Below are positions 22,910 to 34,698 of a DNA stretch of 37,600 bases, one piece after another. The stretch comes from Bacteroidales bacterium UBA3834 (lineage in GTDB: Bacteria; Bacteroidota; Bacteroidia; Bacteroidales; P3). The stretch lies in assembly GCA_002392965.1 (NCBI GenBank), contig DGIA01000017.1:1-37600 (forward strand), given 5' to 3'. Each line of letters begins with the position of its first letter. Position 1 is the first letter of the stretch. The notes beneath the pieces are model-generated. The model was not told the origin of the DNA. It searched no databases and saw only the letters and a list, made by a program, of their open reading frames with translations. The position numbers were made by a program, and so were the translations under genes.

Positions 22910-24640
22910 ATGGTGAATCTAAAACGTTGGGTGTTGTTGTGTGCAGTGCTGGTGCCCTGGATGACGGAGGCGCAGAATATCTCTGTGCAGGCTGCCACCG
23001 GACAGTCGCCTGCCACCTTTGTCAGCGAGCAGCTGCAGGGATCGGGTGTGTATATCTGGAACGTGAAGTACAATAACTCGACGAGCAATATCAATGCACC
23101 GATGATCGGCACATTCCAGAGCAACGGCTATCAGATGTTGCAGATGGACAGTGGTGTTGTGATGACTACGGGCAATGTCAGCGTGGCTCCTGGTCCCAAT
23201 AATTACGGTATGACTTCTGAGTCGGTATCATCGGGGTATTACGAGGATACCCAGTTGAACCAATATCTGGCCAGTGGACAAGCGGTGACCTATTGCTCCA
23301 CGCTTGACTTTGATTTCGTGAGTATCTCGCCTTTCGTGACATTGAACTATTGTTTTGGCTCGGAGGAGTATCCGAACTATGTGTGGACTAGTTTTAACGA
23401 CATCTTTGCATTCTTGGTGACCGGTCCCTATCCGAGCACCACGATGAAGAATATTGCCATTGTTCCTCACACGGTCACTACGGCTAATCCCAATGGCATC
23501 GCTGTGGCCATCAATACGGTGAACGGCAAGACTGGAACTGAGAATCCCTCGGCAGGTTGGTACCATTACAATGAGTTTTTTGTGCAGAACTACATCAGCG
23601 AGAGTAACTGGCAGAGTGGCAACGGGGCGCAGGGCGTTCAGTACAACGGGTTCACACAGAAGCTTTCTGCCAACGCCACTTTGGTTCCCTGTGCGCAGTA
23701 CCACATGCACATTTCTATCTGTAATGTGAACGACGGGGCCTACGACAGCGGCGTGTTCCTCGAGAAGAAGAGCTTCAACAGTCCGTCGGCCGATGTGGAT
23801 CTCTCGCACCGCTATGCCGACACGATTGAGCGCAGCCAGTCGGCACAGTTGCCGCTGACGCTGGCGGGGACAGATTACAACTATGGCAAGGTGACGGTGA
23901 CGTACAGCGGCGACGCTGTGATTGGAGAAGACTACACCATTGTCACCGACAGCAACCGCACTCTCGACATGGAGCACCGCATTTTCTATGTCGATAACCT
24001 CGCTCACTGGCTCCGCTTCAAGCCTACCGCTACGGCCGACCTGCATAGCCCCAAGCATATCGAGCTTTTCCTATCTACCTCGTTATGTGAAGACCATCCC
24101 GAGTTGAAAACCTATGATACAATTCGCTACATCCTGGTTGAGGACGATATTTTGCGAATGTACGACACCACCATTGTGGCTTACGACACCTGCCACGAGG
24201 TAGGTGTGGAAGCACGTATCGGCACCCCGACCACTTTCCTCTGGATTCCTGAGGATGGCATCGACTTCCCTCATCAGCAATACAGCACGGCCACCATCAC
24301 AGAGAGCAGCCAGTACCGGGTGGCTGTAGCCGATGCCAAAGGGCATGTCGATACCGCCGATGTGACTATTGAGGTGCGTCCCCGCAACGCTATCGAGCAA
24401 CTCACGGAGCCAGCGTATGACATTCAGGTCTATCCCAATCCAGCCGATGACGAACTCAATATTGCGGCCGACGGCATCACGGTGGTAGAGGTGTTTAACG
24501 CTGCCGGTGTCTGCGTCTTTTCGCGTCGCTGTAATGACGACTGCCGCACGCTGAATATCAGTCCCCTGCCTGCCGGCATGTACACCGTACGTATCACCAC
24601 CAACCTTGGCACCAAGACCGAGAAGGTTTTGGTGAGATAA
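22910..24640 (+). CDS. Choice-of-anchor L surface protein with T9SS sorting domain
   Basis: The protein is 576 residues with a signal peptide (MVNLKRWVLL to about residue 23, ending TEAQ). Residues about 30-285 match the choice-of-anchor L domain: a gapped MQMDSGVVMTTGNV segment, then LNYCFGSEEYPNYVWTSFND and IFAFLVTGP, and later CAQYHMHISICNVNDGAYDSGVFLE. A Calx-beta-like or Ig-like region follows (about 300-395), then a PKD-like stretch. The last 75 residues form a type A T9SS sorting domain (VYPNPADDELNI, then PLPAGMYTVRI and KVLVR). It is predicted to be secreted by T9SS and anchored at or released from the surface. Choice-of-anchor proteins are often adhesins or structural; no catalytic motif is visible. 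Confidence 0.85.
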   Translation: MVNLKRWVLLCAVLVPWMTEAQNISVQAATGQSPATFVSEQLQGSGVYIWNVKYNNSTSNINAPMIGTFQSNGYQMLQMDSGVVMTTGNVSVAPGPNNYGMTSESVSSGYYEDTQLNQYLASGQAVTYCSTLDFDFVSISPFVTLNYCFGSEEYPNYVWTSFNDIFAFLVTGPYPSTTMKNIAIVPHTVTTANPNGIAVAINTVNGKTGTENPSAGWYHYNEFFVQNYISESNWQSGNGAQGVQYNGFTQKLSANATLVPCAQYHMHISICNVNDGAYDSGVFLEKKSFNSPSADVDLSHRYADTIERSQSAQLPLTLAGTDYNYGKVTVTYSGDAVIGEDYTIVTDSNRTLDMEHRIFYVDNLAHWLRFKPTATADLHSPKHIELFLSTSLCEDHPELKTYDTIRYILVEDDILRMYDTTIVAYDTCHEVGVEARIGTPTTFLWIPEDGIDFPHQQYSTATITESSQYRVAVADAKGHVDTADVTIEVRPRNAIEQLTEPAYDIQVYPNPADDELNIAADGITVVEVFNAAGVCVFSRRCNDDCRTLNISPLPAGMYTVRITTNLGTKTEKVLVR

Positions 24641-24675
24641 TTAATCATTGTCAAGCAATCTAAATTATTAAGAAT

Positions 24676-26676
<2,001 letters not shown>

Positions 26677-26695
26677 GACATATCATATAGTAGAG

Positions 26696-26726
26696 AAAAG
26701 CGAGGCCAATTGGTCTCGCTTTTTTG
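26696..26726. terminator. Bidirectional terminator between hutU and the glucan synthase gene
   Basis: A 12-bp stem joins AAAAGCGAGGCC (26696-26707) to GGTCTCGCTTTT (26712-26723) with one G-T wobble and an AATT loop, followed by more T. The A-run on the left gives a T-run on the minus strand, so it can end both convergent transcripts. It lies 19 bases after the hutU stop and 25 bases beyond the opposing stop at 26752. Confidence 0.85.
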
Positions 26727-26751
26727 TTTTTTACTGTTGGGCGTTGGCCTG

Positions 26752-29700
26752 TTAATGGATGATTACTTCATGTGTCTGTCCGTCGTCGGTCAGGTGCAGA
26801 GTGGAAGAGTGAGGATGGGTGTCGTTTGAACGCTCATACTTAATGATGTAGAACGATGATCCGTGGCGGTAGCGGAGGGTGAATCCAGGCCATTCGGTGG
26901 GAATATGAGGTTCAATGGTCAACTCGTCGCCTTGCTTGCGAAGACCGAGGATGTTCTCGATGCCGGTTTTGTAGGCCCACGAAGCAGAGCCCGTGTACCA
27001 AGTCCAGCCACCACGACCGGGATGCTGAGGATTGCTGTAGATATCGGCTGCAATGCAGTAGGGCTCCACCTTGTATTTGAGAACGTCGGCGAGCGAATGG
27101 GTGCGGTGGATGGGGTTGATAATGGAATAGAGGTAGTAGGCCATGTCGTAGCGACCTTCCTTCAGTTGGGCCATGATATACCACATGGCACCGTGGGTGT
27201 ATTGGCCGCCGTTTTCACGCACGCCGACAGGGTAGTTCATAATATATCCCGGTGAGGGCTTCGAGGCGTGGAAGGCAGGGGTGAGGAGTTGGATGATTTC
27301 GTGTTCGCGATTGACCAGTCGGTTATCGGTCTCGCGCATGATAGACTGCTTCTGCTCTGACGTGGCCACATCGGTGAGGATGCTCCATGCCTGGCTGATA
27401 AGGTCAATCTGGCACTCGGTATTGTTGCGGCTACCCATAGGGGCACCGTTGTCGTACCATGCTCGGAGGAACCACGCACCGTCCCAGGCCGTATGCTGGA
27501 TGGACTCGACAAGTCGCTTATGGAAGGAACTGAGTTCTTCGCAGTAGCCCAAGTCTGCATCAGGCATCATCTGTGTCAGTTCTTCCATCTTGGGCAGAAG
27601 ATCGGTGAGGAAGAAAGCCACCCACACGCTCTCGCCTTTGCCTCCGACTCCGACAGCCGACATGCCGTCGTTCCAGTCCCCGCAGCCCATAAGCGGCAAT
27701 CCATGGGCTCCAATGCGGCTCATACTCCGGTTTATGGAGCGCCGCAGATGTTCGTAGAGTGTGGCCTCTTCGGCGCTGGTGCTGTAATTCATGCCTCGTT
27801 CCGCTTCGCCGGGTGCCAAGGGATCGGCTTGGCAGAAGGGCACCCGCTCCGAGAGGATGCCGATGTCGCCCGTCACGGTAACATATTGGTAGGTGACAAA
27901 GACGAGCCACAGGTAGTCGTCGCTGAAGGTGGTGCGTGCCCCCATCTTCATGCTTTCGTGCCACCAGTGTAGCACATCCCCCTCGGCGAACTGATGTGCG
28001 GCATGGTCGAGTATCTGCCGACGGGCATAAGCAGGGTCGCTGTAAAGCACGGACATGACATCCTGCAGCTGGTCGCGGAAACCGGTGGCTCCGCCCACTT
28101 GGTAGAAACCGGCGCGGGCAAAGAGACGGGAGGAATAGACCTGGTAAAGGTACCAGCGGTTGAGCATGTAATTGAAGCTGCGGTCAGGGGTCTCCACCTG
28201 GATGTGACTGAGTTTATCGTCCCAGTAGGCGACGACACGGTCAAACTCGGCGTTGATGGCCGAAACGTTGATTCGTTGTATTGTAGAGTTTTTGATGGAA
28301 GAATCTTCAACGGAAATCACAAATGCCAGTTCTTTCTCTCCGTTGGCGGGAAGACCGACGGTCAATCCTAAGCGTTTACGGTTGGGGTAGTTGAGCGAAA
28401 TGTCGGTAAGGGGTTCCGTGGCGGTAAGCAGTAGCCATTGGTCGTGATATATCGGGTGATAGACATTGCGGACACGAAGGGTGTTCGTGGCCTCGTCCCA
28501 TTCAGAGTAGAGGTATCGGGCCGTCTGCTCCTCGCTCATGCCTAGCACCAGCTTATAGACCATGTCGAGTTGCACTTCCTTCGGTCTGTCGGTCTTGTTG
28601 ACAATGCGGATTTGATAGTATTTCTCCATCTTCTCCAAGGCAACAAACAGGCGCACATCGACATGCATGTCCTCATAGTCGGCATCGAAGGCCGAGAATC
28701 CTTGTCCGTGGCGGGCTGTAGCAGGCAGGAAGTGGTGCTTGTTGATGAGTAGCATCTCGCTGGCGTTGTCACGGACGATGTCGTTGCTCCATCCGGTGAG
28801 TTTGAATTGCTGCGCATTATGAGCGAAGGTGAATCCGGCCATTGTCGAACTGACGACGCAGCCGAAGTACGGGTTGGCGATGACATTCACCCATGGCATG
28901 GGAGTGTTGGTGTTGGTGACCACATAGTCGCGGCCATCGTGGTCGAAGCCGCCATACTGGTTATAGAACGCCAGATCACTCCACACACGGAATTCCTTCT
29001 TGGCTTTCAGTGTGGGATACTCTATTTTGTCTTGATAATGTTGGTTGACGGCTTCGAGACGTTCCAGTTGTTGGCTGATGGAGAGACCTTCATGGGTGTT
29101 GAAGGTCAGACGTGCCACGGTACGGAGGAGGATGCGCTCGTCGTCGCTGACGGTATTGCCGTCGAGGACAAACACCTTGCCGGCCATCTGATGGGTGGTC
29201 CATAGGTGTTCGGTGTCGGCCATGCTGCGAATGAAATGGGTCAGGCTGTCATGATCGTTTTCTGCAGGGACATCGTTGATAATCACCAGGTCGAGAACCA
29301 ATCCATGTGTTTTGTAGTACTCAAATGCCCGAAGCATCTCCTTGGCAAATCCCGACTTCTCCATGCTATCTACCTCCACCAGCACGATGGCGAAATCGCC
29401 GCTGATGCCAAACCGCCACAGGCCACTTTGCGACAAGTGGTTCTTGGCAAGCAGTTCTTGGCGGTAGTTGCCCAGCGTGGCTGTTTGGCCGATGTATTTG
29501 GAAATGCTGTTATAGAGTCGCATCTGGCTTCCTTTGAGAAGCGACATGCTGGTTCGCATGTTGTTGAAGACGGAGGCTGTCTTGAAGGCGTGCTCAATAT
29601 CGACGGCGCTTTGGTATTGTTCGGTGAGTTCGAGCAACTGTTCACGGGCTTTGGCAAAGCCTGTGAGGATGTAAGCCTCCACTTGTTTTCCGGCAGGGAT

Positions 29701-32700
29701 GTGCAATCGGCGACGCATGGACATGATGGGGTCCAATGTGGTGCCGACGGTACCTGACAATGTGCGGTGGCTCTCAATGATGTCGGCATGTTGCAGGCTT
29801 CCACCACGCCCTAAGAACCGCAGACGTGAGGTCTCATACTCCACAAGGGTTGAATCTTCTTCATCGGTCCATAGTTTGTGTAGCATATAGTGGTGGGCGT
29901 TGTTGCTGACTGGACGTGTGAAGAGCAGCGCTTCGTGCTCGCTGTCGTACTCCGAGGCCACCTTCATGCCAGAAAAGACACGGTGGTTGACATCTTCAGC
30001 GGCTGGGGCCAATACTACCTCGCCGTAGCTGGTGATTTCGATATCTACATCGGCATTTCCGTTGTTGGTGAAGGTGAACCGCCGCAGTTCGGCACTGCGG
30101 TCTTTCAGTACAGTTACCTCTGTCTGGGTCACGATATTGTCGTCGGCACGGGTGTATTTGATTTTGTCTCCGGCAAAGCTCACATGATAGGATTTGGGCA
30201 TCACATCAAGAGGTGCATAGGTGGCGCACCACAGTTTGTCGGACTTCAGGTTGCGTATGTAGAGGTAGGTGCCGTAATGGTCGGAGCTGATTTTGCGATA
30301 GCGGTTGAGCTGGATATTGCCGTAGCGGGAGAATCCGCTGCCGCGGTCGTTCATCAGCACTGTGTATTGCCCGTTGCTGACCACTCCGATTTCCGGCACA
30401 TTGGCGATACCGTCATAGTCGCGTGCATCGCTCTCGGTTTGCACCTTTGAATATTGGTAGCGTTTGTATTGGGTGACTTTCAAATCAATATAGGGCTTCA
30501 CCTGGGCCTTCTCTTTCAACAAGGTCTCCATGGAGCGCATGGCGGGTTCCTGCATGAAGTAGCGTTGCAGGCAATGGTCGCCGAGATAGTTGGCCAGTGA
30601 GGCCAGAATCATACCTTGGTGATGGGCATAGTGGGCTCGCACTGGCACGTGGTCTTCCTCGTCGTAGCTCTCAAAGAATCCGTACTCGTCATACATGCCC
30701 ATTGTCTTGAATCGTTGCATGTTGCTATAGACGGCCCGGTCATCAACCGAAAGGGTCATCAGCGAGCTGTAGGGAGAAATGACAATGCGGTCGGGTGTGG
30801 TGTTCTGGAATTTCAGGTACGGCACACCGAAAGCGCGGTACTTGTAGTTCTGGGCATCGTCCAACTCGTTGTAGGCGGTCTCCGAGATACCCCATGGCAT
30901 ATCTTTGGCCACGTTTTTGATAAAGGCCCGCTGGGCTCGGATGGCAAAGCTGTAGGTCTCGTCCATCAAGGTGTGCTTGTATGTGGGGAGGAAGATAAAG
31001 GGCATGAAGTACTCGAACAGCGTGCCGTACCATGAGGCCACACCTTTGTATCCTTTGTATTGCACCAAGGTCTTGTCCAGGCAGAACCAGTGCTTGTAGG
31101 GAGCATCGCCCTGCGAGATGGTGAGGAATGAGGTAAGGCGTGCCTCGGAGGCGAAATTGTTGTAGTGATAGGGCAGCAGGGTGCTGGCGCCATAATCATA
31201 GCCGATGCTGAATACATCCAACTCCGGATTGTACAGTTTCATGAAATCCGTCTGCTCAATCAATCGATCCACCTTCTCCCGCAGCGATTGTCTTTGCTCC
31301 GTGTCTCCTGCCAGAAACCCTTTCACCACATACAGACAGGCCACGAAGTTGCCCGAGTCGCAGGTGCTGACAAAGTAGTTCGGGAGCTTTTGCAAACTGT
31401 GGATGTCGTACCAGTTGAAGAGATGTCCGTTCCACTTTTCCAGTTTTTCCACGGTTTCGATGATATGGCCTATCCGTTCCACCGCCTCGTTGTGGCCGAT
31501 GTATCCCAGTTCGGCGGCACTGACCACCGAAGTCATCGAGTATCCGATGTTGGTTGGCGAGGTCTTGTAGTCGGTTTTCTGCTCGCGGTTGAGCTGGTAG
31601 TTGTCGGGGATGAGCCAGTGCGTCTCTGCAGAGATGAAGTTGTCGAAGAAGTGCCACGTGTCCTTTGCCAGTTGGTTCACCTCTTCTGTCTCCTTGGCGG
31701 TGAGGCTCTTCTTGTCTTGCGGAAACTTCTTGCCCAGCCAGTACATCAGGAAAGGCGCACCGCACCAGGTCGCCGCGCAGAACCCCGCGGCACCCCATCC
31801 GCCGGCACCCACAGAACCCAACGAGGCAAGGCACAGTACCACGGCCGAACAGACATAGTTGAACCAGAATTTCTTCACATAGTCGTCCAACGTCCCCTTG
31901 GTGCTCTTGGCGGCCTCGTCGCTGGTCACCCAGTTGAGCAGGTTCTTGTGGCTGAACCACATGCGGTAGCAGGCTCTCACCGCTGCGTCGGTGTACATCC
32001 AGGCCTCCTTGGGCAGCAGGGCAAATTGTACCAGCGAGCGGTAGATGATGACGCGGAAGCCTCGCATCAGGGTCATGTAGTATTTGTACCGTTTCCCAAA
32101 GCGTGGCAATGTCGTGATCTGGCCCAGAATGAAGAACACAATGGGGCTGGCCACCGCCACCAGGGACACAAGCACATACCATGATGGGGAAATATGGGAG
32201 GCGGAGGACAGCGTCGCCACGTATCCCGTGCCGATCAGCACTATCAACGCCAGGCTCAGCATCGAACGGCGCAGGTTGTCGAATATCTTCCAGCGGCCGA
32301 GGGTGTTCACTTGGTTCTTAACCTTCTCGCCCTTCTCGTTGTGCACGGTGTTCTTCAGCCAGCCGATGATCTGCCAGTCGCCGCGTGTCCAGCGGTGGTG
32401 GCGTTTGGCGTCGTCGAGGTAGTTGCTGGGGTTGTCGTCAAACAACTCCAAGTCGTTGATAAGGCCGCAACGGATGTGGCAGCCCTCGATCAGGTCGTGA
32501 CTCAGAATCAGGTTCTCGGGGAAGGTGCCCTTCAGCACCTGCTGGAACACCCGCAGGTCGTAGATGCCCTTGCCGCAGAACGAGCCCTCGTTGAAAATGT
32601 CCTGGTAGAGCTCGAACGAGGCTGTGGTATAGACATCCAGTCCTCCTAATCCGGCAAAGAGCTGTGCGTAGCGGCTCTTGTTTGTCACCTCCACATCCAC

Positions 32701-34380
32701 ATTCACTCGCGGTTGCATGATGCCGTAGCCGTGATCCACCCGCCGGCCGTCGGCGCTCAGCTGGGCGCGGTTCAGCGGGTGCGCCATGGCCCCGATGAGC
32801 TTCTGCGCCGAGTAGAGAACCAGTTCGGTGTCCGTGTCCAGCGTGATGATGAACTTCACGGGGGTGTTTCCGTGTATGTTCCCTTCTGTGGCGCTCGCTC
32901 CCTGCTCTCCACTTCCCACCGATTTCAGCCATGCTGAGATCGTTTCGCAGCGGAAACGGCGTTGCTTCTCCTCCTCGCTGGTTTGACCCAGCACCAAGTC
33001 GTTGAAGTGGAGGATGGCGCCGCGTTTGCGCTCATGACCCAGCCAGGTCTCCTCGCCCTCGCTCCAGGCACGCTTACGATAGACAAAATTGAAGATGGGA
33101 GCCCCGTATTTCTCGTTCAGCTCCCTGACCTTCTGCAATCCCGCCTGTGCCACCTCCTCGTCCCACGGGGCATCGGCCTCCTTGTAGGCCGCTGCGTCAC
33201 CCACAAGGGTATAGTACAGGTTCTGCGGGCGTTGCTCCATCCGCTGCCCTTCGCTGGCGCGGTTCAGGTTCGACAGGTAATACACCTCCAGCTGCTCCAG
33301 CAACTCGATGGTCTTCTCCTTGTTCTTCAGTATGGTCGGCATGATGACCATGGTGGTGTATTCTTTGGGTATCAAGCCGTCCTTGAACTTGATCTTGAAG
33401 GTGTTGACAGGTTTGTGAAGTTTGTAGAGCAATTGGTTGAACAGATCGATCACGATTTGGCTCATTGGCACCCACAACAGCACCGTCAGCAAAGCCGTCA
33501 GCCACGAAAGACCGCCGGCATAGGTCGCCGCCACTGCAAACGCCAGCGCCAGCAGCAGCGAGGCCAGCACTACAATCCAAACATAAGTATGTGCACGGGC
33601 ATTCCATCGCTTGGATGGGAAAAGCTGCCAACCCACGTGCTCGCCTTTCTCGTCTGCGCTTGCCACAAGTCCCTTTACCAGTTCATACTCTTTCGCCTTC
33701 TGTTTGTGGCACAGGCGTACAATCTTGCCGCGGTAGTCCTCCTTCGTACGGTCGTACATCTGGTCGTACATCTCCGCTTTCTCGCCTTTGAGTGCCTTCT
33801 CCGAGAAACTCACGGCGTCGATAAGCTCCGCCAGCGGCAGCTTGGTCATCTTTTTCAGCGAGTTGAAGATATTCATCATCGTCAGGTTCTCGCGGGCGGC
33901 CTCGTTCAGCCGGTCGGGGTCGGCGTGGTCCTTCGACGTGACGGTATAGTGGTAGGCTTTCTGCTCCTCCATCTGGCTGCACAACGTGGCCAGCTCGTTG
34001 ATGAGCACCAGTTTGGTCAGCGGCAGCAAAGTATAGACCTCGGGGTAGGAGAGATAGTCTTTCTGCCGGCTTTGTACCTGTGTCAGATAGCGGAACAACA
34101 GGTTCTTATCTACCGCATAATGGCATTTGCGAAGGAATCCCTGCAGCAGCTCCATCAAGGTGGCCAGACGCCGTCTCTCCACCCGCCATTTGCCCCGCTC
34201 CATGCCCCTCAGCTCCTCCTTCATCACCTTCTCCTGCTCGCTAATCATGTAGTAGTTGTCCAGCACCCACTCGTTGGTGCTGCCCACCAGCCGCTGGCTT
34301 TTGGTCTCCTCCACCAGCAACATGTAGTAGCGCGTAATCTCCTTGACGCTCTCTTTGAATATTTTATAGGTACTTTTCAT
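26752..34380 (-). CDS. NdvB/ChvB-type cyclic beta-glucan synthase (GT84-glycoamylase-like-GH94)
   Basis: The protein is 2542 residues from ATG 34378-34380; an upstream TTG start would overlap the -7 box. A helical N-terminal region of about 260 residues is followed by two membrane segments (about 266-311). The glycosyltransferase domain has LDTDT (514-518), LSHDLIEG (626-633) and HRWTRGDWQ (662-670), the D,D, ED-like and RW motifs of GT84. More membrane segments follow. A glycoamylase-like domain (about 910-1320) contains SETAYNELDDAQ and YAHHQGMILASLANYL. The C-terminal third is GH94 phosphorylase-like, with GGATGFRDQLQDVM and GCGDWNDGM near residue 2235. Brucella and Agrobacterium homologues (about 2830-2870 residues) make cyclic beta-1,2-glucan, polymerising, sizing and cyclising it. 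A linear beta-1,2-glucan product is an alternative. It appears monocistronic. Confidence 0.85.
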   Translation of the reverse strand: MKSTYKIFKESVKEITRYYMLLVEETKSQRLVGSTNEWVLDNYYMISEQEKVMKEELRGMERGKWRVERRRLATLMELLQGFLRKCHYAVDKNLLFRYLTQVQSRQKDYLSYPEVYTLLPLTKLVLINELATLCSQMEEQKAYHYTVTSKDHADPDRLNEAARENLTMMNIFNSLKKMTKLPLAELIDAVSFSEKALKGEKAEMYDQMYDRTKEDYRGKIVRLCHKQKAKEYELVKGLVASADEKGEHVGWQLFPSKRWNARAHTYVWIVVLASLLLALAFAVAATYAGGLSWLTALLTVLLWVPMSQIVIDLFNQLLYKLHKPVNTFKIKFKDGLIPKEYTTMVIMPTILKNKEKTIELLEQLEVYYLSNLNRASEGQRMEQRPQNLYYTLVGDAAAYKEADAPWDEEVAQAGLQKVRELNEKYGAPIFNFVYRKRAWSEGEETWLGHERKRGAILHFNDLVLGQTSEEEKQRRFRCETISAWLKSVGSGEQGASATEGNIHGNTPVKFIITLDTDTELVLYSAQKLIGAMAHPLNRAQLSADGRRVDHGYGIMQPRVNVDVEVTNKSRYAQLFAGLGGLDVYTTASFELYQDIFNEGSFCGKGIYDLRVFQQVLKGTFPENLILSHDLIEGCHIRCGLINDLELFDDNPSNYLDDAKRHHRWTRGDWQIIGWLKNTVHNEKGEKVKNQVNTLGRWKIFDNLRRSMLSLALIVLIGTGYVATLSSASHISPSWYVLVSLVAVASPIVFFILGQITTLPRFGKRYKYYMTLMRGFRVIIYRSLVQFALLPKEAWMYTDAAVRACYRMWFSHKNLLNWVTSDEAAKSTKGTLDDYVKKFWFNYVCSAVVLCLASLGSVGAGGWGAAGFCAATWCGAPFLMYWLGKKFPQDKKSLTAKETEEVNQLAKDTWHFFDNFISAETHWLIPDNYQLNREQKTDYKTSPTNIGYSMTSVVSAAELGYIGHNEAVERIGHIIETVEKLEKWNGHLFNWYDIHSLQKLPNYFVSTCDSGNFVACLYVVKGFLAGDTEQRQSLREKVDRLIEQTDFMKLYNPELDVFSIGYDYGASTLLPYHYNNFASEARLTSFLTISQGDAPYKHWFCLDKTLVQYKGYKGVASWYGTLFEYFMPFIFLPTYKHTLMDETYSFAIRAQRAFIKNVAKDMPWGISETAYNELDDAQNYKYRAFGVPYLKFQNTTPDRIVISPYSSLMTLSVDDRAVYSNMQRFKTMGMYDEYGFFESYDEEDHVPVRAHYAHHQGMILASLANYLGDHCLQRYFMQEPAMRSMETLLKEKAQVKPYIDLKVTQYKRYQYSKVQTESDARDYDGIANVPEIGVVSNGQYTVLMNDRGSGFSRYGNIQLNRYRKISSDHYGTYLYIRNLKSDKLWCATYAPLDVMPKSYHVSFAGDKIKYTRADDNIVTQTEVTVLKDRSAELRRFTFTNNGNADVDIEITSYGEVVLAPAAEDVNHRVFSGMKVASEYDSEHEALLFTRPVSNNAHHYMLHKLWTDEEDSTLVEYETSRLRFLGRGGSLQHADIIESHRTLSGTVGTTLDPIMSMRRRLHIPAGKQVEAYILTGFAKAREQLLELTEQYQSAVDIEHAFKTASVFNNMRTSMSLLKGSQMRLYNSISKYIGQTATLGNYRQELLAKNHLSQSGLWRFGISGDFAIVLVEVDSMEKSGFAKEMLRAFEYYKTHGLVLDLVIINDVPAENDHDSLTHFIRSMADTEHLWTTHQMAGKVFVLDGNTVSDDERILLRTVARLTFNTHEGLSISQQLERLEAVNQHYQDKIEYPTLKAKKEFRVWSDLAFYNQYGGFDHDGRDYVVTNTNTPMPWVNVIANPYFGCVVSSTMAGFTFAHNAQQFKLTGWSNDIVRDNASEMLLINKHHFLPATARHGQGFSAFDADYEDMHVDVRLFVALEKMEKYYQIRIVNKTDRPKEVQLDMVYKLVLGMSEEQTARYLYSEWDEATNTLRVRNVYHPIYHDQWLLLTATEPLTDISLNYPNRKRLGLTVGLPANGEKELAFVISVEDSSIKNSTIQRINVSAINAEFDRVVAYWDDKLSHIQVETPDRSFNYMLNRWYLYQVYSSRLFARAGFYQVGGATGFRDQLQDVMSVLYSDPAYARRQILDHAAHQFAEGDVLHWWHESMKMGARTTFSDDYLWLVFVTYQYVTVTGDIGILSERVPFCQADPLAPGEAERGMNYSTSAEEATLYEHLRRSINRSMSRIGAHGLPLMGCGDWNDGMSAVGVGGKGESVWVAFFLTDLLPKMEELTQMMPDADLGYCEELSSFHKRLVESIQHTAWDGAWFLRAWYDNGAPMGSRNNTECQIDLISQAWSILTDVATSEQKQSIMRETDNRLVNREHEIIQLLTPAFHASKPSPGYIMNYPVGVRENGGQYTHGAMWYIMAQLKEGRYDMAYYLYSIINPIHRTHSLADVLKYKVEPYCIAADIYSNPQHPGRGGWTWYTGSASWAYKTGIENILGLRKQGDELTIEPHIPTEWPGFTLRYRHGSSFYIIKYERSNDTHPHSSTLHLTDDGQTHEVIIH

Positions 34381-34404
34381 CTTCGGAAGTGGAAAATCAA
34401 TCTG

Positions 34405-34438
34405 CAAAGATACGAATAATTTTTAATATTTGTGCAAA
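34405..34438 (-). promoter_or_regulatory. Promoter of the cyclic glucan synthase gene
   Basis: On the minus strand TATCTTTG (34412 down to 34405) matches the -7 box. A TTTG lies at 34438 down to 34435, a spacing of 22, slightly longer than ideal. The box lies 25 bases upstream of ATG 34380 and fixes the start. Confidence 0.55.
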
Positions 34439-34520
34439 CAAATTGATTGTCTTGAATCACAATAGAAAGCCTTTCCACCGAAAGACCCGAATTGCTCTTT
34501 TACATCGCCCAGATGTCTCG

Positions 34521-34659
34521 TGTGTATGTACGGAGGATGTACTTAGGATCCATGGAGGATCCACGGAAGATCCATGGAGGATCAATGGAGGATGACCTGC
34601 CAAACCGCTGATTTATTTGTGCTTGCAGACGATATTTTTCACAAGCCCATCAGTATCAG
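34521..34659 (+). repeat. 11-bp-period repeat element, copy 2
   Basis: Units start at 34532, 34543, 34554, 34565, 34576 and 34587 with cores GGAG, TTAG, GGAG, GGAA, GGAG, GGAG, and a degenerate unit (TGTGTATGTAC) precedes them at 34521. The consensus unit is GGAGGATCCAT. A conserved flank to 34659 follows, beginning TGCCAAACC and ending ATCAGTATCAG. Unit order and flank match copy 1 at 2704-2821 on the opposite strand, with one additional unit here. It lies upstream of the glucan synthase promoter, in the same orientation relative to that gene as copy 1 has to the 2975 operon. Confidence 0.88.
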
Positions 34660-34681
34660 GTAAATGATGCCATGGGCTTGT
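34641..34681 (-). terminator. Hairpin after the 34699-35997 gene
   Basis: ACAAGCCCAT (34641-34650) pairs with ATGGGCTTGT (34672-34681), and an inner ATCA/TGAT stem lies inside the 21-base loop. It starts 17 bases beyond the stop of the minus-strand gene. No T-run follows on the minus strand, so termination strength is uncertain. The left arm is part of the conserved flank of the repeat element. Confidence 0.45.
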
Positions 34682-34698
34682 TGTTGGATGGAAGTCTT

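Noticed and set aside
32962..34419. A 485-codon plus-strand open frame opposite the glucan synthase N-terminus
   Set aside because: It is a shadow of the 2542-residue synthase and runs through its promoter. No start signal or motif supports it.
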